DNA from: Poecilobothrus nobilitatus
Taxonomy: Eukaryota > Arthropoda > Insecta > Diptera > Dolichopodidae
NCBI GenBank assembly: GCA_947095535.1
Contig: OX352774.1
Coordinates: 178,620,200 to 178,684,199, forward strand
Direction: 5' to 3'
Length of the DNA stretch: 64,000 bases
Shown here: positions 1 to 12,260 of the stretch, piece by piece
Position numbering within the stretch: position 1 is the first letter of the stretch
Layout of the letters: the number at the start of each line of letters is the position of its first letter
Position numbers and translations under genes: made by a program
Notes under the pieces: model-generated
The model's input: only the letters and a program-made list of their open reading frames with translations
What the model was told of the DNA's origin: nothing
Databases searched by the model: none

Positions 1-1895
1 TTTTTCGCTCACAAAATAAAATTTCAGTACTGTCACCATTAAGGATTTGTTTTCTATTAAATATGTTGGTGTCATATTATTGGTTTTTAGATTTTCGATT
101 TTTTAACAACCAATATTGCTTACTTATTGTTTATTCAAAAACTTAAAACTAGTTAATTAAACTAAACTTAACTACTTATAATTACCCTTTTCTAAACCTT
201 ACTCCAAACTCTATTTATAACTACTGTTTATCCTAATTAATCGCCTCGAATTGAAATTAAAACTATTTGAATAAAGTGTATTTCTTTTTTAAAATTATAG
301 CAGAGCTTATGGTAAAAAATTCAATTCTTTATATAAAAGTTTTATTAATAAGGCAAACGAAAAACTATAAAAATATTTAAAATTTTGATTAAATAAGAAG
401 TAGAAAGGTGTACTTGGAACATTTTCTTTTGATAACTAATTCTTTATAATCTGATATTAGATAATATAGTATTTGAAATTTTCTCTTCTTGATTACTTTC
501 AGTATTTTCCATATTAAAATTGTTTGAATTAAAATACCAACATGACAAGATATTTATACTTGAACCCATATTAATCTAATACAACAACAAAAACAGAAAA
601 TTTTATAATTTATTTTTTTAGTTTTGTGTAGAGTAAAAAAAGCAACAAGTAGAATTTCTATACATTTACACCGTATTTACTATCACATAACGATGAAAAT
701 TACAATTACAATTTATTTCATGACTTTTTTGATTTCTTGAATTTAATTCTTGGAATTATTTTCTTTTAATTTTTCTATCATAATTAAAACTAAAAAAAGA
801 AAAAAAAAAAAAAAAAAGGAATTTCACTAGAACATTAAAGTTTTGTTTACTCTATAAAAAACTTTTTATATGTAACATTTTTTTTTAATTATTAATTATG
901 CAAAAACAAAAAAAAAAAAACTAAAAAAAAAAACGAAAAATTACATTTTCACCTTTGATATATGAAAGAAAATTTGTAAAACTAACTGTTCATAGTAAAA
1001 GTTTTTCTTTTTAAACAAAGTTGTTAATTAATTTTTTTCGTGCGAAAAAAAAAACAAATTAAACTTCTGTTTGAAATAGTGGAAAAAAAATAAAAACATA
1101 GTATGAAATAAATGGAAAAATAATTAATTATAAAAGTACAGAAAAGTTTAAGTTTGTCACATATGTGAAAACATAAAAATTAAAAAAACTTTAATATTTT
1201 TTTGTGTCTCTTATTAAGCACATCGTTTTTCAAATCTAATTAAACTTTAATGTCAGATACTATGATTTGAAATAAGTTATTGATGAAAATATTAGTTTTA
1301 AAATAAGTTTTCACAGTTACCAATTATTGATTTACTGGAGTTCTTCTTAATGAAATAAACAATGTGTATGGGGTTGCTGTTTTTTTTTCATTATTTGATG
1401 CTTTGTTTGATATCAAAAGTTAATATTATCTTTTAAAAAATGATTTTTTTTCAACCATTTAGAAAAATTTTTAATTTACAAAAATGAAAGTTTATAAAAA
1501 TGTTGACTGTCGAATACGAATTATCTGATAAGTGTAATGTAAAAAAATATGTATAATTACGAATTAAAAAAAGGATCCTTCAAAAACTTCATATATTTTT
1601 TTAGTACTTTAAAATAATGCTCGCCATAAAATAAGAACGAATCGTATTTATTTTATTTGCAATAATAAGAGCGGTACCGTTTGGAAACTGAAGTAATTTC
1701 ATAATCGGAAAGATAATAAAATCGAACTTTATTTTTATTAAAAAACAAAAAATATTTTGCTTGTAATCAAGATATAGTACAATGTCCAATAATAAATAGT
1801 TTTAATACTGAACAGTATATAAGTACTCAATAAAGTACTCAAAAGTATTAAAACTGAGTGATTTATATTATTTTATCTGGATATATTTTTATATT
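1..1895. other. AT-rich non-genic DNA
   Basis: Very AT-rich sequence with A and T runs and no convincing gene. Open frames stay short (the longest, on the minus strand near 1601-1789, is 62 codons) and have homopolymer-driven composition. No recognisable repeat, tRNA-like box or transposon motif was seen. Confidence 0.7.
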
Positions 1896-2078
1896 TTTTT
1901 TTTTAATGCATTTCTCTGCCACATAAATGTCGACAGGAAATTGCACAGCTTTTCCTGTTCAGGCGTGGCTGTAAATGTTGTAAGGGGGAATAACTCTTTC
2001 GACGTGTGTTGGATTCGAATGCACACTTTCTTGGTGTTTACAGCATATTTTATACTCTTACCCACTAGGCCACCGATT
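1896..2078 (-). mobile_element. tRNA-derived SINE (SINE1), copy 1
   Basis: Reads on the minus strand. The head has a tRNA-like box A (GGCCTAGTGGGTAAGAG) and a box B (GGATTCGAATGC, a variant of GGTTCGAATCC), the internal RNA polymerase III promoter of tRNA genes. It is followed by a body containing CCTGTTCAGGCGTGGCTG words and ATGTGGCAGAGAAATGCATT, then an A-rich tail that appears as T's at 1896-1906. Five further copies lie in this window. It has no coding capacity; SINEs depend on a LINE's enzymes for movement. The family name SINE1 is mine. Confidence 0.85.
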
Positions 2079-3675
2079 CTGTATTTGTAACCAACTATAA
2101 AATCCATTAAAATTTTGAATCTCATGAGGATATAAATAAATATTATGTAAAAAGTGCATAATTCTAATTTGGTATCTAATCAGTAAATCTCTTCTTATTA
2201 TTTATCATATATTTATATTTATATATATAAAAATATATGATATATATATATATCAATGCATATTTTAATAAGGCAGAAGCTATTTCTAGCTATTTTAGGG
2301 CTTTTTGGAAAGTAAAAGAGATCTCTCTTTCAGGAGATATATTTCTTTTTCAAGATACTGCAATTTGTATCACTTAACTCTTCTGGAAAAAAGTAATAAA
2401 TTCCTATACAAACATTCATAGCCAACCTGAAGCCGGTATAACAACTTCCGTAAAAATACAAAGAAACTTTCTGAAATAAGCGGAACACACAACGTCTTCT
2501 AAATAAACGACAAAAAAAGGTAAAACCACATATTTTTTGAAAAATGAAAAAAAAAACAGATTTGATTTTATTTCTACTTTCGAAGCGATAATAAAACCAA
2601 AAATCGCGTTTTTGACTAACTCTATTAGCGCTTTAAAAAGGAAATAAAGCTTATTCAATGTTTCTGCTTGGGACATTACTTCAACTTTATTTTAATTTTA
2701 CCTTTTTCTATTTCTGATTTAATGGGAAGTACTAAAATACTATTAGATATTTTTAAGTTTTAATAAAGAATGAATTCCCCGATTTAAATTTAAAACTATC
2801 TAGACATTTCATTTAAACCAGCGTTAATTATATAAATTCTTTAAAATAACATAAAATGAAATTTGATCCTGCAGAAATTTGATTCCTTGAAATTAATTGT
2901 AATAGATTTTTTTAAAATTTTCTTTTAACATTAGAAAGTAAAGACTAAAATGCGTTGTTCCGAATGCATTTTCCCTATTATATATTTTATTTTTTAGTAT
3001 AAAAATTTTAAATAATACAACAATGTTTATATTTATAATGTATTTATAGTATAATGTAATGTATATAGTGATCTATCTACAAAAAAAAAAACTGGACTCA
3101 AATTATTTTATATAATATTTATGTATATATTGTATTTTATTTGAAAAATATAAATTAAATAAAATATAAAATTGATACTAACAAGTTAACAAAGTATAAA
3201 CTTTTATAACAATATATTACATTAGTTATGAAATTTTAGAATTTCTTTCAACGCTTATTACTCTAATAAAGTTCTAGTTTTAGTCAAATATATAATTTAT
3301 ATTTATAAGTATATTTTTATTTTATTTTCTATAAAAATAACAGTAAAGGATATTTTATTATTTTATCATGAATAAAATTGTAAAAAATAAAAATAAAACT
3401 TAAATTTGCTGACCGTAAGCATGCAATAGTGCAATGATATCGTAAAAATTTTGTTTTTATTTTTTTATTTTATTACCCCTTTTCAAGATTTCTGGATCTC
3501 ACTCTACAAGTTAGTTCCTTCCTATTAGATAGAATCAAAACAAAGAAAAAAAATTGAAGTAATTTTTATTTTTTTTATTGTAATATCACATTTGGAAACT
3601 GTTATCAGTTACTTTACTTTTTTTTTTTTTTTTGCTAGAAAAATAATATTTTCATCCAGTAATGGTTATAATTTA
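2079..3675. other. AT-rich non-genic DNA with a small AT microsatellite
   Basis: Contains an AT/ATTT microsatellite around 2205-2260 and otherwise unremarkable AT-rich DNA. A minus-strand open frame of 86 codons at 2416-2676 encodes a Phe-rich hydrophobic peptide; its length is within chance expectation here and it resembles no family I know. Confidence 0.6.
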
Positions 3676-4205
3676 TGGCTCCACGAAATAACGCCCCAAA
3701 AGAAAATGAAATAAAGCCACAAGAACATTAATTTGTATGAAATTTTGGGGGTTTTTTTTTTTAATGACGTAACAACTCAAATTTGGAAAAATTTTGAAGG
3801 GCTTTGTAAAATATCTGGAAAATGGTTTATACTACCTTTTGAACAAAGATTTTAAGAAATATTTTCAATGGTTTGGTCAAATATAGTACGCAATGGCTTT
3901 AAAAAATAAAAGTTAATATATTCTTAACCAAAATTTTGAATGGTTATGCAAAATTTCAGGAAAACGGAATATAATTCATTTTTTCCAGAAATTTCAGAAA
4001 AAATATAAAACTCAAATTGTAAATAGTTTTGGACACTATTTAATTGTTATTTTCCGACGTTATTTCAGAATAAAATAAAGTCTCAAATTAACAAAAATTT
4101 AATATTGTTAATTCATTTTTATTCGACGCTTTATTTCACTTTTTGAGAGGTTATTTCATTTTTGTTTTGGGGCTTTGTTTCGTTGGACGTTATTTCACAG
4201 AGCCA
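3676..4205. mobile_element. 530-bp inverted-repeat element (MITE-like) with iterated GAAATAA words
   Basis: The ends are inverted copies: the left starts TGGCTCCACGAAATAACG and the right, read backwards, starts TGGCTCTGTGAAATAACG. It is flanked by TA on both sides (3674-3675, 4206-4207), which would fit a Tc1/mariner-type target. AATTT on both sides, if the ends are drawn one base further out, is an equally good reading. GAAATAA occurs forward near 3685 and 3707, and its complement TTATTTC near 4059, 4130, 4151 and 4190, so the word points inward from both sides. The interior also has a diverged direct repeat near 3786 and 3941 (ATTTTGAA ... GGAAAA). No transposase is encoded. Confidence 0.75.
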
Positions 4206-4207
4206 TA

Positions 4208-5339
4208 ATTTATATATGTTTATGTATATCATATTTAAAAGTATATTTTTAAGTATATAAAAGTCATTTATATGATGGCGTGTATGTATGTACAACAGAA
4301 GGATTATCTGGATTATGAAATGATAAATAGAATATAATAAAATTTTGACAGTTATGAGTTCTTTTCCTGGTTTTATAGCTTTTCATTTGAGAATAAAAAT
4401 GTTAATAGAAATGGGTGGGCGAAAAACAAAGGAAGGATTAATATAAAGTTGGGAGGAAACCGGAGACAATAAAGTTAAGCACGTAAATAGATTTTTCATG
4501 TTTTTCTTTCTTTTATTTAAAATAAAAAAAAAAAAAACAAAGTGGATTTTAAGTCATTTATTATTAAGTGAAAATGGGTTAATGCACTTTTAGTTTAAGT
4601 TTAAGTGTTTCTGTTATTATTGAAAGTCAATACTAACCATCTGTGTGAAGTGAATTTGAAATTTATTTATTCATTTTTTTTTTTCCTATTTTAATTTCAT
4701 TCAAAAGAAAAATGGGAGTTATAATAGGCAAATTTTTTATTTATTTTTTGGTAGGCTGATTATAGGTAGCCTGATGATATTTTTATTGGATAAAATTAGA
4801 TATATATTTTTGAAAAAAGATAAAAAATAAGGCTAAAAGAAATAAATAATTTGTGGTTTAGATTTCAATTTGGAGTTAAATGGTGGTCTATTAGAATTGG
4901 AAATTATTTTATGGAACAGTCAATAATTCGAGTTGGGGTTTAATTGTGTCGGTAAAGTTTTTTATATGTAAATAACTTAATAATGCACAAGGATAAAATA
5001 AGAAATAAGATTAGTGAGTATAAAGAGATTATATCAATTAGTTCAATATAAATATAAAATAATTACTACATAATATCTATATATACATTTATAAGTCCAT
5101 GTATTTGTAACAGTTCCATAGCAATTGCGCTAATAGCTTAAAATAGTCATAGTTCTTAAAATTAAAATAGCCTACGGTAACTCTGTCCTTTGAGTCATAC
5201 TTATTTTAAATAGTTTTTGGTACTTTTGAAATCACGACATTTTCAAAAGAAAACACTTCAACTGTCAAAATTTTACAGTTCATTACCATTTTTATCATTT
5301 TTTACTGTTCTCTACAGTTGTTTACACCATTTATCGTTG
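4208..5339. other. AT-rich non-genic DNA
   Basis: No gene or recognisable repeat seen. A modestly less AT-rich patch near 4380-4500 shows no open frame of note. Confidence 0.6.
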
Positions 5340-5680
5340 TTGTTTTTTTTTTTTTTGCGAGGGGATTTCCATCTAAAGACGACACTACTGTAAAGGAATG
5401 AAAAGAGCACGAGTTCTCAATGAGTATGTGGGACTTTAACCCACTAAACACCACTTCCCATTTTTGATCAAACAATAGGTTATAATATGATCTTTAGTAC
5501 TCATGTACTGAAGTTGAATTATTGAATGAAAATTGATTTCAAATTGACATGCATATTGTGAACAAAGTTTTTAATATTCACCTTGAATCTTTGCACGTTG
5601 TAAATGTAATAATCACAAATTACGGCGGAACATATGTGGTGGGAGATGATTCCACATTCGCGATGTGTATTTTATACTTA
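5340..5680 (-). mobile_element. LINE 3' end (family D), copy 1, 5'-truncated
   Basis: Read on the minus strand, this holds the last codons of a non-LTR retrotransposon ORF2, its 3' UTR, and a poly(A) tail seen as a T run at 5341-5356. The translated end includes NFVHNMHVNLKSIF before a stop, nearly identical to the end of the copy at 56022-56715 (NFVHNMPVNLKSIF). A frameshift and stop interrupt the reading upstream (RMWNHLPPHMF then a stop). The 3' UTRs of both copies share an ACGAGTTCTC word and an ACTAAAC/CAC block. Strong 5' truncation is usual for target-primed reverse transcription. Confidence 0.85.
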
Positions 5681-6379
5681 TTTACGTTAAATATAAAAAG
5701 AATTTTTTACGCGTAAAATGTCCATACTGATTGTGTTACACTTTAATTAATTCAGCGTTTAATTAGGTCTCAATTTAATAAAATCCTAGTGTTTGATTAA
5801 CAAACGATTCAGATAATTTGATGTTAAATAAAATTAAAGTTTTAAAAAGTCTAAATTTTCAATTAAATTATAAAAATTTAATATGTAAGTCTTATACTTC
5901 TTTTATGTATTTCTTTAAAAGGTGCAGAGCAGTAAAATCACAATAAAAAAATATTAAGTGTGTATAGTTGACTGTGTCAACTGTAGGATACTCGTACGAA
6001 TATTATTTATGCTGTTACCATAAAATTTAGTTATCTTTTACAAAATTTCCAATATCTAACTTAAACCGAGATATATTTTGAAATAAATTTTGGTGTTGTA
6101 TGACAGCCACACTTTTAAAACGCTCTCTTTATTATTTTTTGAGTAAGAATGCGGCCAAACGAATGCACATGACTAAATCGACTCAGAATTCGATTCTAAC
6201 CAAGAATATATATTATGCTTTTCCATATCTATTTCGTCTCTCTCCATATCTATAAACGTAATGGCAATAAATATTATATGCTTGTAATATGTTTATATGC
6301 ATATGTATATGTATATAAAAATAATTAGTATTATAACTATAGAATTTTCAGCAAATTTTTAAAAAAATTTTGAAATAAT
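5681..6379. other. AT-rich DNA with an unassigned less AT-rich patch
   Basis: The segment near 6140-6215 is noticeably less AT-rich and ends in CCAAGAATATATATTATG. It looks like dispersed repeat debris, but I could not match it to another copy in the window. No gene seen. Confidence 0.5.
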
Positions 6380-6690
6380 TAGCCTATTGGTTTAACTCTG
6401 TCCGTTCATCTGTTCATCAAAGCTTCTACACCGTTAAAGATAGAGAAAAAAAATAATTAACAATGTTTCATTTAGATTTACCGTTATATGAAAACCAAAT
6501 TTTTCTGATTTTTTTACCTTCAGAACTGCGGCACGCTTTTAGATGGATACTACAAATTTTGAAAGAAAAAACTTTTAGAATTAGTATAAGTATTCTCAGA
6601 AAAAATTGAAAGTTTACAGTTTTTATTATTTTTTGGAAATATGCTCTTTCAAAAACCGTTGATTTACATTCTACCTTGTTAATATACGAC
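6380..6690 (-). repeat. Dispersed repeat family C, partial copy
   Basis: On the minus strand it carries the family's hallmark words: a GTAGAAG..TTT block next to an acAGACGGAC-type cluster (seen on the plus strand as CTGTCCGTTCATCTGTTCATC near 6400), an ATAACGGTAAATTTAAAT block, and a GCACGCTTTTAGATGG block. The same words, in the same order, occur at 18255-19022. Non-coding; class unresolved. Confidence 0.65.
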
Positions 6691-8470
6691 TTTAATTATT
6701 ATTACCATACCCACTTGTAATATCTACTATAAATTTAAAATGTAAACTAAAAAAAAAGACCTAAAACTTAATAATTAGAATTTATTAAATTTTTTAAATA
6801 ATTAAAAATATGTTAACATGATGTCCTGTCATAAATAATTTTAACCGCCCAAACTTACAAAATAAATTAGATGAAAAAAGGCACAAAAAAGAAAATTTTT
6901 CACATAAATTCACTCCGGTGTATCAGTGACAAAAAAAAAAAATTGTTTGGTTAGTTTTTTATTTTTTTTTGTTTTTGTCATTTTTTTTTCATCTGAAGGA
7001 CATTCTCTTTTTTTTTTCGCCACTATGCTTACAAAATGGTAAAAAAAAATTAAATAACAAAAATAATTGTGTTCACGTGGCTAAAGTTGCTACTTTTCAA
7101 ATGAATGGATAATTGAGTGTAATGAATGAGAAAAAAAAAAAACAAATAATACTCATCTTGTAGTCCATTTTCATGACTGGTTCACTATAAATTCAAGTGA
7201 GGAACTGCTGTTCTTTTTTTGTTTACGTTCCTTTTTTGATATTTGAAAATTACAAAAAAAAAAAAAAAATAACGTAATAATGGCTACAATTTTTATCTCT
7301 TCTGATGTGTTTGGTATTTTTTTTTTCCCCATTTTACAACCCTTTTAATTGCACTCAACGTGAAAAATACTTGCATAAAAAGTTTTGATTGCTTCTGGGT
7401 ACGCAGAACTTAAATTAATCGGAAGTAGAGAAAAAACAGAAAAAAAAAAAATGAGATATTAATGTAAAAAACAAAAAAAAATTTAACTTTAGTTTATAGC
7501 GAAAGAAAAGGATAGACATATAGAAAAAAATTTATTACTTGTACAGGGAAAAATGTTGCAAAAAGTTTTATTACAAATACACCTGTTCATACATATAAAA
7601 ATTATTTAAAACAAATGTCCGATTATTAATATAATATGAAAATGACAAAAATATTGTACAGTGAGTTACAAAAATCTTTGATATATTACTATTAAAATAT
7701 TTTATTCTTATACATTTATGTTGCATATATATCCGGTTTAAGTTGATTTACAGTAGTTACTGTAAGCTTGGTAGATCTTTTATAAAATTAATTATTATTC
7801 TTATATTTTTCTTTTGCAAACAAATGAATTGTTATTGTTGTTATTTGGTAGAGGTGATAGAAAACTATTCTTATATGTCTATTCCATGCGATCCCTCAGT
7901 AAAAAATGTATTACTTCAAAATTAAATACCATAAAAAATTAGAACTAAAAATTAATTTTAATAAAGTTTTTCTTTATTATTTTTATTCACTACTTTTACG
8001 CATAATTTGGGCATCATTGTACCCTTTTTGTGTTGTATTTTGCATTTTTTTTCAAAAGCGAATAAATTTTTGTACACCATTAAAACTAATAATTAGGTTG
8101 GAAAATGAGATAACATTTGCTTGCAATAATTTTTTAATGTGCAATTTTTTTTTTTTTTGCTAATTTTTGTTTTTATATACGTAGGTATTAAGTTTTGTAA
8201 GGGGTATATGGATATATTAAAATTATTTAACGTTTGTAACGCAAAGAATTACGAATGATAGATAGGTACTCAAGTGTATGGATAGGATCAGAATCGAAAA
8301 ATTTGTCGATTATCCATTATACATTCGTTCGTCTAGCAGCAAATTAAAAAAGTTATGTATGTTTCTTATTGTTTTTAGTTGAGATCGTACAAAACTTAAG
8401 GTATCTATTGAACAATTAACTTTTTTATAATGAAATTTCCTACACAAAAAAAAACAAAAATGATTTAATA
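6691..8470. other. AT-rich non-genic DNA
   Basis: Many poly-A/poly-T runs. Two plus-strand open frames near 7743-8163 (60 and 85 codons) are Phe/Ile/Tyr-rich and have no recognisable motif. Nothing else seen. Confidence 0.6.
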
Positions 8471-8660
8471 GGGGCCTCGGTGACCTAGGGAGTAAGAGCG
8501 TATAAAATACGCTGTAAACACAAAGGGAGTGTGATTTCAAAATCCCGCACACGTCGTAAGAGTTATTCCCCTTACGACATTTACAGCCACGCCTGAACAG
8601 GAAAGGCTGTGTAATTTGCTGTCCATATTTATGTGGCAGAGGAAGGCATTAACAAAAAAA
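8471..8660 (+). mobile_element. tRNA-derived SINE (SINE1), copy 2
   Basis: Plus-strand copy with head GGCCTCGGTGACCTAGG and a decayed box B near 8530-8545. It holds the best preserved stem module of the family: GTCGTAAG at about 8553, ten bases, then CTTACGAC. The body words GCCTGAACAGGAAAGGCTG and TGTGGCAGAGGAAGGCATT and an A-rich tail follow. Imperfect direct repeats resembling AAAAATGATTTA flank the copy. Confidence 0.85.
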
Positions 8661-9194
8661 AAATTATTTATTTTGGTACATCAAAAAATTATTATTTGAG
8701 TTAAATTTCCATACACTATAGATTTGTGTGTCTGTTTCCATAAAATATGAGGTCCTCTTAATAGAATATGACCTCCCTTCAACTCTTGAAACTCAGATAA
8801 TAAATATCTATTTTGTCCAAATTTTTTATCAAAACTAAGAAAATTCTTACCCTTCCAGTTCTCGCGGTCGTGTTTTTTTTTGATTCACCTTAATTATAAA
8901 AGCCAATTAAATTCTTTTCTGAAGAATTATTTCTTCTCATAATTTTTTTCGTAACTGAGTTTTAATATTTTATTATTGTTATTTTCTCGTTCATTTTTTA
9001 AAAATTTTATGCATATTTACAATGTGAAAAACCGTCTAAGTCAATTAGTTATATTACTTTATAATGCTTTTATAATCTTTATTTGGCTTTGTTTTGAATT
9101 TTTCTTCTAAGCTCTACTAAACTTTGTATTGAAGAAATGCTTATCATCAAATTTAATATTTAGATTGCAAAGTTTTATGAATCTTGCAAATTAC
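8661..9194. other. AT-rich non-genic DNA
   Basis: No gene, SINE head or LINE motif found between the SINE tail and the inverted-repeat element that starts at 9195. Confidence 0.6.
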
Positions 9195-10300
9195 CTAAGG
9201 AAATAATGTCTAATAGGCTTTATTTTCATTTCTAATGTGAAATAAAGCCTAATTCGCGAAATTCGTTATTAGGTCTAATTTCCTATTTAAATTGGGAATA
9301 AAGTCTATTAAGCTCAATTTCCAATTTCAAAAATATTAATTCTAGAAAAATCAAATAAATTTTAAAACTTGTTTTTGTAAAAAAAATGTATTTTCATATT
9401 ATAAAAATGTCAGTTTTCATAAAAAAATTCTTTGTTCTGAAAATATATACGTATGTAGAAAAAAGAACTGAAGAGCATTTCCGAATTGGCTACAAAATTA
9501 AAGTTATAAAATTTATAATATCTGAATTACTATGGAATTTTATAATTGGTTACACAAAGCCATTTAAATGGTTTAATAGACAACTGAAGTCAATTACAAA
9601 ACAATATTTCATAAGTTCATAAAACCAAAAATTTTAAAAGGATCACATTTTTAAAATTTTGTTACTTCTTTCAAAATTTGATATATTAAGTTTTAAGGGG
9701 TTTAAGAGATACTGTGCTAAAAGTGTTACCTTCACATAACCGGTAAATTTAATAATCGAATTGCAAAAAACTATACTATTTTTTTCTTAATTAGTAAATT
9801 AATTTCCTGTCGTTTGGCGTTTTCATAATTAAAAAACTATTTAGGGGAACTGGAGCTATGACCATCTATTTAGGGTATATATTAAGTTTTTGAGATATAA
9901 TTAATGCTAGTTTTGGGATGCTGTAGCTCAGAAAACTTTTCTACAACTGTTAATTTTTTTGAGAGAGAGATGAGTTCTTTTTGCGTATAAAATTTCATTA
10001 GTTTATCTCAAATGATGTAGAAGTTTTTTAAACAGACGACGAGACTTTAAAGACGGATGGACGGGCTCACTGAGTAAAACTAATAGGTACATTTATTCAA
10101 AAATTTTTGTAGGTGTGCCAAAAAATAAAAAAAAACCACATATAAAATAGAGAAAAATATTATTCCTATGCAGTTTTACTATAGCAAATAACGTTATTTC
10201 CTTTGTCCAAAAAAAAATCAATTAGGCTTTATTTCCAATTCAAATGGGAAATAAAACGGAAGAGCGTAATTTTCTGAATGATTAGACCTTATTTCCTTAG
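9195..10300. mobile_element. 1.1-kb inverted-repeat element with iterated GAAATAAAG words
   Basis: Terminal inverted repeats match at 19 of 20 positions: the left is CTAAGGAAATAATGTCTAAT and the right, read backwards, is CTAAGGAAATAAGGTCTAAT. Inside each end the words GAAATAAAGCC / GGCTTTATTTC and GGTCTAATTTCC alternate in both orientations (near 9217, 9240, 9270, 9295, 10221, 10245 and 10284). No transposase frame and no clear target duplication were seen. The middle holds a copy of repeat family C (9700-10125), so the element is a mosaic. The 78-codon frame at 9386-9622 has no recognisable motif. Confidence 0.75.
9700..10125 (+). repeat. Dispersed repeat family C, copy inside the 9195-10300 element
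   Basis: Shows the family words in order: a CACATAACCGGTAAATTTAA block, TTCCTGTCGTTTGGCGTTTTC, GCTGTAGCTCAG, GATGTAGAAG..TTTAAACAGACG, and an end near ATAGGTACATTT ... GTGTGCCAAAAAA. The 5' third found at 18255-18660 is missing. It sits within the inverted-repeat element and was probably inserted into it, or was captured by it. Confidence 0.7.
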
Positions 10301-10384
10301 ATGTTATTGCATCCCCTCACATATATCATTATTCCTATAATATAAGTTTAAATTTAGTACACATTTGTCGCTTAATATCAAATG

Positions 10385-10470
10385 GTACTGTAGCATGTTT
10401 ACTAAAGCGTTCGATTCATAATTTTATTGCTGGGTTAGGTAGTAGATTTGAATCTGCATTTGCTTCAAGT
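10385..10470 (+). mobile_element. tRNA-like relic (pseudo-tRNA or SINE head)
   Basis: The sequence can be laid out like a decayed tRNA: a D-arm-like GTAGCATGTTTACTAAAGC, a possible anticodon loop around TTCATAATT, and a T-arm-like GTAGATTTGAATCTGC whose loop resembles box B. The stems carry mismatches and no acceptor stem closes, so this is not a working tRNA gene. A third SINE type or a tRNA pseudogene are both possible. Confidence 0.35.
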
Positions 10471-12260
10471 CACATTTTTTTTCTATTATTCATAAATCTT
10501 TAGTGATACATTTAATATAAATTAAGTTGAATACATTTAAAAAACAAAACTAAATAATGAAAAGCTAAGAAAATATTGGATATTCTTCCATATAGGTCAC
10601 TTTCTAACGGTATAATAATAAATATAGGGTATCTTTGAAAATTTCGAAAATTTCACATGCACCTATAGTGATTTCTTTTTGAAAGTTGGAATTTTTTTTT
10701 TTTTTTTAATTCTCACTTTGAACTGCAATACCTCAGAAACGGTAGTATCAATTAAGATGAAACTAAATGTGTAACGACGTATTATGTATTAACGACAGTA
10801 TTATGCTCTACAATATTGTAGAAAATGGTTTCAGTTTATTGTCTTATGTGAAATATATAACGGTTTAATTAAAATAGTACAAAATGTTAGGAAAATTTTG
10901 TAATCGCTAGATGGTAAACCCGGCACTAATGACTATTATATTTTGAGGCGTGACGTCATAAAGTACCGTTATGTGATGACGTAATTTTAAAAGTTCGAGC
11001 GATTTGTATGGAAGAATCCTTAAAATAATATTATTAAGCAGAGTTGTAAAGTAAATACATTGTATTATAATACTATACAGCTTTCGTACGATTATTTTTT
11101 AGTTGACAAGAGCAACTGTATATTTTTCCGCTTTTTTTTTTTTTTTGTTATAAAAGTCAAATTTAAATTGGATAGAGACAGTTTCCTAAAAGAAAAAAGC
11201 GAACTTGTTCTTTTTTTTTACGCAAGTTTTTCCTATTTTTGAAATATTAATTTTTAATTTTTAAGTGAATAAAAGAAAAACAAAAAAAAATTGTTAATTA
11301 CAGAAATCGCCTTAAATTAATTCAGAGAGAACAACAACAAACATAATGAAAAAGTCAATAATCAATTGAATCCTGTATTTAATCAGGTCATTTTAAATTG
11401 ACAGCTTCAGTATAATGTGTAATGGTAATTTACTACTAATTATAGAAATATTTTTATATAAATGCATTTCCAATTAACATTTTATCCTTTTAATTTCTGT
11501 AAGGATTCGTACGTAAGAATGAAAAAAAAAAAACTTACATTCGAGCAAATGCATATAACATGTTGAAAATGTCAATTAAAAATGAATTTTCCCAGTTGTT
11601 GAAATCGTAAAATTATAATTTGGAAAGCAGAGAGTTCAAGATGAGAAGAATATTTCATTTATATACATATTTATTATTAGAGCGTGAAACTGAATACATG
11701 GAAAATAAATTATTGAATAAAATTTACAGTTTGATTTTTTTTGGTTCAGAAAACAAAGAAGGACGAAAAATTGAAAAAAAAAAAAATATATAAATAAAAA
11801 TTGTTGTAATGCGTATTTTATTTAATGTAATAACATTTGTGAAATCCTTGCATTTGTGAGAGTAAAAAAAAAAAAAAAAATAAGAAGAAAATATAAGACT
11901 AAATATTTTCAGTATAAAATTTTATAGATCTGATATACATGTGTATTTTATTTAAGATTGCAAAAAATTCAAAAGAATTACATTCAATATTATTTTAAAA
12001 CAGGTCATACATTTATATTTTATAAGTTTCTAAGAATTATTATGACATATATTGATTCACTTCTGAAAATTTCTTAAATTGTAACCTTCTTAGTTCCAAG
12101 CTTTAATTTTTCTTCGATATTATTTAGTTTCTATGATATGTATCTATCAAATCAGGACTTCTAAAATAAATTCTTTGAAATTAAATTTAAAATAATATAA
12201 TAATTAAATTTCAAAATCATTTTATCACTAAATATGTCTCTAGTAATACCGCAGTAATTC
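10471..12260. other. AT-rich DNA with a paired TGACGT motif patch
   Basis: Mostly AT-rich with no gene. Near 10945-10995 there are two CRE-like words, GTGACGTCAT and GATGACGTAA, about 30 bases apart within a somewhat less AT-rich region (10560-11010). That region looks like old repeat debris. A 60-codon frame at 11060-11242 is not convincing. Confidence 0.5.

Noticed and set aside
10385..10470. Functional tRNA gene
   Set aside because: The stems carry mismatches and there is no closing acceptor stem. The other tRNA-like heads are parts of SINEs.
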